Shown here one piece after another: positions 33,901 to 42,704 of a stretch of DNA of 64,000 nt. Below the pieces are notes generated by a model that searched no databases, was not told the DNA's origin, and saw nothing but the letters and a program-made list of their open reading frames with translations. Source of the stretch: Patiria pectinifera (taxonomy: Eukaryota > Echinodermata > Asteroidea > Valvatida > Asterinidae); contig CM057144.1 in NCBI GenBank assembly GCA_029964075.1, positions 12,609,281 through 12,673,280 on the forward strand. Reading direction: 5' to 3'. Both the position numbers and the translations under genes were made by a program. Each line of letters begins with the position of its first letter. Position 1 is the stretch's first letter.

Positions 33901-36900
33901 AAGCACTGTTTCATGGCATGGATTGCACGCGCATGGAGATTTCTATTGTTAACGTCACTGATTTAAGCAACTTTTTCCTCTGGGCTTAAGCGTACTTTTG
34001 CTGTGCTTACTGCTTACAGTCTCTACGAAAAATAGATGCGAGGCTCGGTAAGCACAAAGTCGGCTGTTTAGCAGTGCCCAGGCTACATGGAAAAACAAAA
34101 CCGATTCACGTTTATTACGCTTGCGAAAATGCAATTCGCACCTGAAAGCTTACATATTGAGCTCACTGTACACACTTACATCTGCGTGTGTGGTATTTTT
34201 TTGTACAATAATAAAATATATTATCAATGAGCGTGCGAGTCTCACCGATATTGCTTTGTCCGGTATGCGGATGCTAGCGTCCTCAATCCGCTCCGACAGG
34301 CCCATCAGCAGGTAGATCATGAGCTGGGTCTGGGTGGCATAGTTGGTCAACATGGCTGTGTAGGACAGATAGAGTATGACGAAGCCTGTCGTCATCAGAA
34401 CTGCCAATGCAATGTTGGCTCTATGGCTGCAGACAAAGATCATTGACAGAAAAACATTGCATTTAAAGGGAAGATACAACATTTGCAAACATCACAAAAT
34501 GAAATGATCAAATTATCAAGAAATACCTTACTACATTGTTAGGAAATGACAGTCTAAAGCATCCTGTTAAATCGTGGCTCCTGGTGTGCTGACATTTTCA
34601 AGAAAAATGGTATTTTTTCAACGCTGGTCGGCCCACCAGCGTTAACGATTACTGGCTTTTTTCAAAAACTGCTCCTAATTTTTCATATTTAGTGATTCCG
34701 AATTTTCTTTGCAATTGATTACACACCTGTGAAGGGGTACAAGCCTGCTAGACTGATTTTCTGACCTTACAATTCCCCAAAGTATATAAATTGCTCTGTT
34801 TCATCTTAAGTGGGGTCTGGGAACCAGACTACCAGCGTCTACAAGCCCAAAATGTGAAACAAGTCCGCTTAACAATATTTGGTACAGCATACTAATCCCC
34901 CAAATCCATTTATTTCTGAAAATTGCAGCAAAAGCAAATGTTGTATATTCCCTTTAAAGTCTAGTTCCTATTGGCTGTTCCAACTAATAATAATAATGTG
35001 TAATTTATAGCGCACATATCCACTGTTATTGGTGCTCGAGGCGCTACATCATTATTACCCCTGCTCATTGGGCACATGAAACATTCCAAAGACCATCTCA
35101 GCTCCTTAGGGAGTATACAGCTCCATGCTGCCAATGATGCTGTCCATGATTTCGGTGCGAAGCAGCTAAAATCAATCACAATAACCATCTCTGCCCTTAC
35201 AGGTACCCATTTACTCCTGGGTGGAGAGAAGCAATGAGTGACAAAGTGCCTTGCCCAAGGGCACACGCACCATGACCCCGGGCTGGACTCAAACCCACAA
35301 CCTGCAGAATTCTTAGCAGACCATGAGTTCGATGCTCCAGACCATAGCACCAAATATGTAAGATCACTCCATGGGCCCATCGGGCTTACCATGTCCAAAG
35401 GAAGGTGAAGTTGATGCCGTCAAGCATCATGTACTCGGATGACGTGAATAAAACTGGTAACCCACAAGCTACGACCATCCACAGTATGCCAAGATAGTAG
35501 AACCTCACCAGCGACTGCACCAACTGACTTTGTGACCGGTATCCGGCGAAATACCTCGATGAGCACTGGAGGGACACCTGCATGAACAAACGAACAAACA
35601 AATAGATGTGATTAAAAATGGTTGGGGTGATCATCTTCAAACTTGGAACACGAGTTGTTCCAAAAACAGATTCAACACTTTAGGACTTTTAAAGGGCACA
35701 TGCAATGTAAAAAAAAATTTAATGCTTGAAAATGCACCTTTGTGTCCCATAAAACCTCATTTTCTATTTTCGTTTTGCCGTTTTGAATTGTTCTTTATGC
35801 TAATGCCAATTTCCATATTCATGAGCAAAACAGTGATGGCATTCGGGGTAGAAACCTCAATGTTCCAGCTATTTCAGCGCAAACAGTTGCTAAGATTTTT
35901 GATATTTTGCTGTCATAAATGTTCTTTTCTTTGGTAATTTGTTGTTGTGTAAGTGCCATGGCTATAAGCCAACGAGAAACCCTTTCTCAAAAATGTTTTA
36001 ATGAGCACATTTTGGGCTCACAATTTGAACAGGAAAGCCCTAAACTGACAAGACACTCATAAGTCAGTCACAAGACACTCATAAGTCAGTCACAAGACAC
36101 TCATAAGTCAGTCACAAGACACTCATAAGTCAGTCACAAGACACTCATAAGTCAGTCACAAGACACTCATAAGTCAGTCACAAGACACTCATAAGTCAGT
36201 CGCAAGACACTCATAAGTCAGTCGCAAGACACTCATAAGTCAGTCACAAGACACTCATAAGTCAGTCACAAGTCACTCATAAGTCGGTCACAAGACACTC
36301 ATAAGTCGGTCACAAGACACTCATAAGTCGGTCACAAGACACTCATAAGTCAGTCACAAGACACTCATAAGTCAGTCACAAGACACTCATAAGTCAGTCA
36401 CAAGACACTCATAAGTCAGTCGCAAGACACTCATAAGTCAGTCGCAAGACACTCATAAGTCAGTCACAAGTCACTCATAAGTCAGTCACAAGACACTCAT
36501 CAGTCGGTCACAAGACACTCATCAGTCAGTCACAAGACACTCAATTGTCAGTCGCAAGACACTCATAAGTCAGTCACAAGACACTCATAAGTCAGTCACA
36601 AGACACTCATAAGTCAGTCACAAGACACTCGTAAGTTAATCACAAGACACTCATAAGTCAGTCACAAGACAATCATAAGTCGGTCACAAGACACTCATAA
36701 GTCAGTCACAAGACACCCATAAGTCAGTCACAAGACACTCATAAGTCAGTCGCAAGACACTCATTAGTCAGTCGCAAGACACTCATCAGTCAGTCACAAG
36801 ACACTCAATTGTCAGTCACAAGACACTCATAAGTCAGTCACAAGACACTCATAAGTCAGTCACAAGACACTCGTAAGTTAATCACAAGACACTCATAAGT

Positions 36901-39900
36901 CAGTCGCAAGACACTCATAAGTCAGTCACAAGACACTCATAAGTCAATCACAAGACACTCATTAGTCAGTCGCAAGACACTCATCAGTCAGTCACAAGAC
37001 ACTCAATTGTCAGTCGCAAGACTGACACTCATAAGTCAGTCACAAGACACTCATAAGTCAGTCACAAGACACTCATAAGTCAGTCACAAGACACTCATAA
37101 GTCAGTCACAAGACACTCATAAGTCAGTCACAAGACACTCATAAGTCAGTCACAAGACACTCATAAGTCAGTCACAAGACACTCATAAGTCAGTCACAAG
37201 ACACTCATAAGTCGGTCACAAGACACTCATAAGTCAGTCACAAGACACCCATAAGTCAGTCACAAGACACTCATAAGTCAGTCGCAAGACACTCGTAAGT
37301 TAATCACAAGACACTCATAAGTCAGTCACAAGACACCCATAAGTCAGTCACAAGACACTCATAAGTCAGTCGCAAGACACTCATTAGTCAGTCGCAAGAC
37401 ACTCATCAGTCAGTCACAAGACACTCAATTGTCAGTCGCAAGACACTCATAAGTCAGTCACAAGACACTCATAAGTCAGTCACAAGACACTCGTAAGTTA
37501 ATCACAAGACACTCATAAGTCAGTCACAAGACAATCATAAGTCGGTCACAAGACACTCATAAGTCAGTCGCAAGACACTCATAAGTCAGTCGCAAGACAC
37601 TCATAAGTCAGTCACTAGACACTCATAAGTCAGTCACAAGACACTCATAAGTCGGTCACAAGACACTCATAAGTCAGTCGCAAGAGCTAAATCCCAAGTC
37701 AGTCACCCTCGGTCGTTGTATGTCACACATCACAGCAGTCTGGGGTTGTTCAATAGATGTGGGTATTACATGCCTTCTCTATCATTGAAGGGAGCTGCTC
37801 GCCCTCCACGTATCGGTTCAGAATGAGCGAGTAGAGGTAGAAGATGAGATTGAGCGCACCAGGTAGGATGTAGACGCCCGCCACCGACTGTTGACATCTA
37901 AGAGGAAGGGCAGGCGACGGCACCTGCTGGTGCTTCTCTGATGAATTGCAGAACAGGTGCATGTAGACACTAAAGTTTTTCTGTTGGACAAAACAATCAA
38001 TTAAAACTCTCGAGATGGAAAAGAAAACATGCAAATGATTCTGTTCATTATGGTCAATAATTGGACACTTAATGAATATTCGCCATGTCTTTATGACTTC
38101 ACCCATTGAAATGACTGATACCTCATGCATATTCATGAGCCAAATGGACTTCTTTCATTGGTCAATGTTTCACCGCATCACAGAGGTAAAAGTAAACTAA
38201 CTGTGATGCAACATTCTGTAGGAGAGAATGTACGGTGGTATCAAGGGTTAGCTCCTGGACTCCAAACTATGCAACAGCAGATAAGGTTGTCAGTAGTACC
38301 ATACTAAAACCCTCGCAACCGACACAATACACTTATAATTTCACACACAGTTCCTGGGAGTCTGAAACAAAATTTGTCAAGGAAATGGTCTGGATTTTGT
38401 TTGCAAACCTTTTGAGGAAATTCAGTATTGATCATATAGCAAGAAGCGTATTGCAGGAAGAATGCCGTCAGCAGTACAGCCACGATAAGGGCTGGGTACA
38501 AGACGTTGACAAGCTTCCACAACAGTGTCAGTTGGAAGGTACTGCCGTCTTGGTAAGGCTTCAACTGGACCACTGGCTGCCAACCAATCTACAACACAGA
38601 AAAGACAAAATCTTGTGATTGTCAGCTCTGTTGCTTGGGTTTCCTCCACTTTTCTCAAAATTTAAGCACTCTTTTATTCTTCGTTGTAAATACTAAGACA
38701 GTTTACCCATTCCTGTTGGTCAAGAGTACGTCAAGTGGCCGGTTTTAAACGGCAAATAAAACATCAGCTGGCTGGTCTTAAACACTTTTCCACGGTCACA
38801 TGAAACTTGGGCTCCTATGAAATCTGATCCTTTTACCCTTTTATTGGTTGAACGTTCACAATCCTCAGATAGGCATGCACAATACTACCAGTGGGTCAGT
38901 ATTTCAGTTCTAAATTTCAATACACCGGCACAGCTGCATTCTGCGCACTAATCTCCATATAAGGAGTTGTTTACGACTTCTCGCTATAGAGGCACATACC
39001 ATACCATAGCTAGAGGGGTGTTTCGAAAAAGATAAAGTAAAATTGTTGAACAAAATCGTTGGAAATTTACAATTTTTGACTAGTTTGGACTTTTGGACCG
39101 AAAAGTTCTGACTTCAGCTCGGGTCATTATCGGCGTCCAGACTCCAAACCGGCCGAACACACATTTATTCCCTTATTCTATAGGGTGTACTTTACGGTAA
39201 ACGCACGCAAACCGCGAAAGTTTGGCACAGAGCCTACATTCAGCAACTTAAGGAGTTGGAAAGGACTGGTTTATATACTTACCAAGATTTGCAGCCACTG
39301 ATGGGGTTTGGACAAGCCGACTCGCTTAGCGGATAGCTCAGCTCGCTTCATGGGGTCCGAAATGACGGATTCTGTCAATCCGTGGCTCTCCTCCTGTCAA
39401 TAAACAAGGCACATCAATCGGTCACTCCTTCTCACTTACTCACGCTTTTATTTTACCTCTCAAGACTGGTGTTCATATTCTTTTCATCCAAGATCTGCTT
39501 CTTGTGAAGAATTATAATGAAATCTAAATTGTGAAGCAGAGGTGACGCTTCGGAAAGCTATTTCACAATAGTGTGGTTTGCTGATGACCCTGGGTGAATC
39601 AAATGTCTTCCGTTAAGACTTGTTAGTTCCACGAGATGTTATCTCGAATCTTTAGACAATTAAAATTCCTCCCATCCACAGGAGAAAGTGAAGCACAAAA
39701 TATTCTGTCTGAAACATCACGAAAAGAAGTTGTTTCTTCTTCTTTTCAGAACCAAAACTTTAGACGGAAACAATTTTCAAAAGACATCACTTTCAAAAAG
39801 AAAAAAAATGCAAAATCCTCCACCACCAATTTGTAAAGTTTAAAGTACATGTACAATAATGTCAAGCACATCTTAGCTGTTCCTACTGCGAGGGCACGTG

Positions 39901-41011
39901 TGGTCTAGCGGTAGAGCACAGGATTCAAGATCGTGAGAAAGTAGGTTCAAGCCCCGCCGTGGCCGTGCATGTTGTGCCCTTGAGTAAGGCGCTTTACCTC
40001 AATTACTCCTTTCAACCAAGGTGTTAAATGGGTACCGGCATTATTCAATGCTGGGAAGGTAACACTCTCTGTGGAGGGGGTGTGGCGATCCCTCCCCCCC
40101 CCCCCTCCCCACAGCAGCATTTCATGGAATTGAGTCTGGACCAATCGCTTTGGAAGAGAGATGGGCACTCCGTTCCTATGAATACGGGTTCGTCCCCTTT
40201 ACCTTTACTGTTAGTTTGAGGCTGGCTGAAAAAGCTGATATTATCAGTATCAAATCATTTCACGAAACGTGGATAATGTACCTCATCAGATCGTGGTGTA
40301 CTTTTTTCCCCGATGGTGAGATAAATGACGTCAGAGCTTCGATCCAAGTCGCTTTCCCCGTAGCATCGTAGACTGCCATAGCCTGGCTGTTCCTCCCTCT
40401 GTCTCGTCGCGTCTTCACTTTGGTAACCATTGGAATGGGATGCGATCAGCTGAACACAAGACGATAATTAAGAATACGAGTACGGAGTAAAATTAGGCTT
40501 TGACATCAGACGTTTTTTAACCTTTTACGCATCCATTTTTTATTCAGACAAAAATGTTTGAGCAAAAAATGGATGCAAACATCTAATTTCACACATTGTA
40601 AGAAGGTAAAAATATTCAAATGCTGACTAAGGCTGCATCCGAATCGCCTGTCTGGAGCTAGGTCTAGGTCTGCGCCCATTGAAAATACGCGGGGACGCGC
40701 TGACAATAGACAGACTCGGTCCCTGGATCTGCTAGTCATAGCTGATCCAAATTGCCAAGTCTAGGGTAGATTTTAATGAATTCAGGGTGATATTAAGGCG
40801 AAAAAAACAAGACCAAGATACAGGGGAGCAACTGGGAATTTAGAGAAAAAAAGTCCAAACCACACAAGACTTTGTAAAGTGTTTTTCAATTTGTAATGGC
40901 ATTTATGAGAAGTGAAAAAAAAGAGAAAATCAGCGGATCCGAGGAAAAGTTGCATGCCTGAAGATAACAAAAAATACGAGGAGAGACATTCCTAACCTTC
41001 TGTGATTCCAT
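27985..41011 (-). CDS. Candidate gustatory-receptor-like (GRL) seven-helix protein, 11 exons
   Basis: Exons read on the minus strand are 41011-40997, 40449-40282, 39393-39283, 38588-38409, 37980-37774, 35577-35390, 34426-34246, 32952-32853, 29866-29754, 28954-28817 and 28095-27985. Together they give 1512 nt, 503 residues and a TAG stop. Every junction keeps frame. All introns are GT-AG except intron 5 (GC-AG). After a hydrophilic N-terminus of about 115 residues, hydrophobic segments fall near 121-146, 191-212, 250-271, 293-316, 368-388, 399-420 and 478-498, so seven helices with the last almost at the C-terminus. The C-terminal block (about 452-498: LDSFMLYLTTLNIK, then ISRSLLWPISF, AVVLLLQLE) resembles the TM7 region of insect gustatory receptors and animal GRLs, ending in a hydrophobic run plus Q. 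The last introns are phase 0, as is typical of that superfamily. Members form tetrameric ligand-gated cation channels in insects; function here is unknown. The start Met follows an in-frame stop in the same exon, but an upstream exon cannot be excluded. Confidence 0.68.
28167..28522 (-). mobile_element. tRNA-derived SINE, copy 1
   Basis: On the minus strand it starts with a tRNA-like head (box A-like tggcctcatggtctggagca, box B-like gtgggttcgtttc). It then has the body gcccttgggcaaggcacttt and ends in a TTATTATTATT tail. It lies in the last intron of the GRL gene and matches 34985-35352 along its length. Confidence 0.85.
29226..29525 (+). mobile_element. tRNA-derived SINE (second type)
   Basis: The head is gatggcctagcggttaagaa (box A), with box B gggtttaagccc. 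The body is cccttgagcaaggcacttaa, followed by ccttcggatgggacgtaaag, a conserved core seen in many metazoan SINEs. It is in the intron between GRL exons 9 and 10, in antisense orientation to the gene. Confidence 0.85.
30126..30270. repeat. Fold-back element, ~65-bp arms
   Basis: Left gaatgttttacattcgtgca ... gacagatggaatgttccatt pairs with right aatggaacattcatctgtca ... ccattgcactcataaacatt. The loop is tcggcttcgcctc. It lies in the intron between GRL exons 8 and 9. Confidence 0.85.
30593..31314. mobile_element. ~720-bp inverted-repeat element with iterated CGTTTTCACGAAGGGGC motif
   Basis: The ends are inverted: catcgtcaccgttttcatga aggggcgaatt at the left, and aattcgcctcttcgtgaaaa cggtgacgac at the right. 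The terminal motif recurs internally in direct orientation near 30785, 30866, 30908 and 31029, with partial copies near 30751 and 31071. No open frame spans it. Iterated terminal motifs are typical transposase-binding arrays in DNA transposons. Confidence 0.8.
32180..32775 (+). mobile_element. Family D element with internal fold-back
   Basis: It shares ordered blocks with 38690-39185: attcctattggtc, ggctggtcttaaacactttt, ttttattggttgaacgttca and caatcctca. Its right part (32598-32762) is a fold-back with arms ggaataaatatgtgctcg, tttatcactctgtttaagac and their complements, around a loop rich in cctcgcctccggctcgg. It is located in the intron between GRL exons 8 and 9. Confidence 0.8.
33836..34080. 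mobile_element. Short TIR element (GCTGCTTAACAGTAAGCA ends)
   Basis: The left part gctgcttaacagtaagcaga and aagttgtgcttactatagc pairs loosely with the right part tgctgtgcttactgcttaca and gtaagcacaaagtcggctgt. It lies in a GRL intron (exons 7-8). The boundaries are approximate. Confidence 0.5.
34463..34957 (+). mobile_element. Family A element, copy 2 (complete)
   Basis: It has long terminal inverted repeats: ttaaagggaagatacaacat then ttgc at the left, and gcaaatgttgtatattccct ttaa at the right. About 495 bp. The internal palindrome at 34621-34642 is shortened. It lies in the GRL intron between exons 6 and 7. TTAA at both ends could be the target duplication. Confidence 0.9.
34985..35352 (-). 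mobile_element. tRNA-derived SINE, copy 2
   Basis: It is the same family and orientation as 28167-28522: TTATTATTA tail at 34985, ggtacccatttactcctggg body, gggcacacgcaccatgacc, and a box B-like ggactcaaacccaca complement. It lies between GRL exons 6 and 7, immediately 3' of a family A element. Confidence 0.88.
35687..36047 (+). mobile_element. Family B repeat, copy 2, running into the 22-bp minisatellite
   Basis: It starts ttaaagggcacatgcaatgt and follows family B order (gcacctttgtgtcccataaa, ttcgttttgccg, gtagaaacctcaatgttcca). At the point where copy 1 continues 'ctgaactgaacattgtcttc', this copy turns into 'aaactgacaagacactcata' and the tandem array begins. Confidence 0.75.
36047..37706. 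repeat. 22-bp minisatellite, ~75 units, with higher-order structure
   Basis: The unit is agtcagtcacaagacactca ta. Most units are identical. Variants are cacaag/cgcaag, gtcagt/gtcggt, cataag/catcag/cattag, a caattg variant, and gtaagttaatca. The variants recur as ordered blocks: a 'catcagtcagtcacaagaca ... tcaattgtcagt' block appears near 36510, 36783, 36981 and 37402. The array is non-coding because the period is not a multiple of three and stops recur. It lies in the intron between GRL exons 5 and 6. Confidence 0.97.
37768..37774 (-). other. GC splice donor of GRL intron 5
   Basis: Exon 5 must end ...ATAGAGAAG|GCATGT for the frame to continue into exon 6 (VSLQCSSRYF). The neighbouring GT (AAGGCAT|GTAATA) would put exon 6 out of frame and hit a stop. 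GC-AG introns are a known minor class. Confidence 0.6.
38690..39185 (+). mobile_element. Family D element, copy 3
   Basis: It matches 32180-32775: attcctgttggtcaagagta, gctggtcttaaacacttttc, cccttttattggttgaacgt and ending cacacatttattccctta. The fold-back of the other copy is mostly missing here. It lies in the GRL intron between exons 3 and 4. Confidence 0.75.
39890..40203 (+). mobile_element. tRNA-derived SINE (third copy type)
   Basis: The head is tgtggtctagcggtagagca (box A), with box B aggttcaagcccc. The body is gcccttgagtaaggcgcttt, followed by a C-rich tract (40096-40106). It lies in the GRL intron between exons 2 and 3. Confidence 0.8.
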
Positions 41012-42704
41012 ACTTTTGATGCCCTGTGCTTCATTTGTCAGCGACTCCGAGTTATACTACATCTGTATCCATAGAAAGCTGTGTCATCCTCTGCTAAATT
41101 AATGTCAGAACCTGATCAAGAAGAATATGACAGACATACTAAAATAAAATTGAGACCAACATTTATTCTACACTACAGCCCATCTCATCTACTCTCATGT
41201 ATTGTTTTAATTTAAGTAGAAGATCTTGGCTTCAAGACCTTCATGGTTTTACCTTTTCCCAATTTAAATCAATCTTTCACTGTACATAAATTATCATTTT
41301 TTCGGATTGTTTTGTGTTTGTGCATGCAGGAAATCCTGACAGGCTCTTATCAGACCACGAGGGTGATACAAATTTCCAGTTCAATTATTATTGGCTTTGG
41401 TCTTTGGGAAATGTTGCCTCCCGATGCCACTGTTTTCCGATCGGGGCCGGCCGGCCACATCATAATCATTCACTCACGCTCACATTCACACACACACGCA
41501 TGATCAACAATAAATGCAACTGCAAGTCTATCGCGACAGGATTGTCAATCATAGTATATTCAGATAAGTTCAGCTCTCTTTCAAAATTATAGCATTTCGG
41601 TAACTGTTATATTATTTGGGGCAAATTACACAGAAAATTCTAATCGGAACGCGGAACAACTTACAAAACTTCACACACTCACCGTGCACACATGCAGCTA
41701 GCAGCTGTCTAATCTGTTTATTTACTTGGTAGAGGGCGCACTTCAGTGTGTACTGTCATTTCCAATATTATCCCAAGAAATTAAAGTCAACAAACATTAC
41801 TTCGCAATTCGTCATTTAACTCCACTATTTCATCAGCGAACTTATGGTCAAACTGTGGATGTCGAAATCATGCAGAAGTTATTTTGTCCTGTGACTCCTG
41901 CATGAGCGTGTATGCTTGTGATGTCGGAAAGACCGACTTTCAGCGTCTGTATATGGAAGGCAACGAAACGAAGTCGGTCGATATTCGTGAGTCGAGTGTT
42001 TTCATATTGTCCACTTAAAAACCCCGGCCCCGCCATTTATATTCTCGGGACAGTGTGCACGTGTGGGACTATCTTGAGTCGATCTTCTCCAATTTCGGCG
42101 GGAATGTTGCTTTGCCGGTGTTCTAGAAAAGATTCCCATATCTGGCCATCGCTTGTCACCCTGTGCATGAGACTGGTCTGAAAATTTCTAAGTAGGCCCT
42201 AAAGTGTTTTCTCAGTAAATATTTCAACATTTTCCCTGCTAAATTTGACTTTTTTTAGGACGTATGATCACTTTCTGATGGCTGATAGGCCACTGAAGGG
42301 AAAAATTAGTGATGGCCAGATAAGGGAATCTTTCCGTGTTGTATAAGTTATAACCCATGGAGGAATAAGAACGTTATCACTTGCAACACTGTCACATTTT
42401 TTTCCCCAAATTTGGTTGAATACATGGAGATTTATAAAACAAGTAAAGTAGTCTTATGTTTTAGTTTTCATATGCAATGCTTATATTCCTTGAGACTAGC
42501 ATGACTAGTAAATTTGATAAGAACTGAGTTGCAATCTAAGTCGCCAATAATGGGTGCTATTCCTGCATACTGTTTTTAAATGATTTACACGCGCAGTCTA
42601 AACCATCGCAACCTAGCCAAATAATAAAATGAACCTTTTTCCCCCATAAGAAGCAGGAATCAACTGCCAGTAACAATCAGTGATCAACTTTATGCCCGAC
42701 AAAG
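41012..42704. other. Intergenic region between divergent GRL and SLC16 genes
   Basis: The two genes are transcribed away from each other, so both promoters should lie here. A (CA)n-like tract occurs at 41482-41500. From 42170 to 42320 there is a copy of the 'gactggtctgaaaatttctaagt' repeat (quoted in parts: gactggtctgaaaa, tttctaagt), also found at 56037. No clear core-promoter element could be chosen. Confidence 0.5.

Noticed and set aside
36047-37706. CRISPR-like array
   Set aside because: The units are directly adjacent with no unique spacers and the DNA is eukaryotic, so it is a minisatellite.
27985-41011. Reading the exons as a GPCR
   Set aside because: The long hydrophilic N-terminus without a signal peptide, lack of DRY, NPxxY or CWxP motifs, and the last helix ending at the C-terminus do not fit rhodopsin-type receptors.
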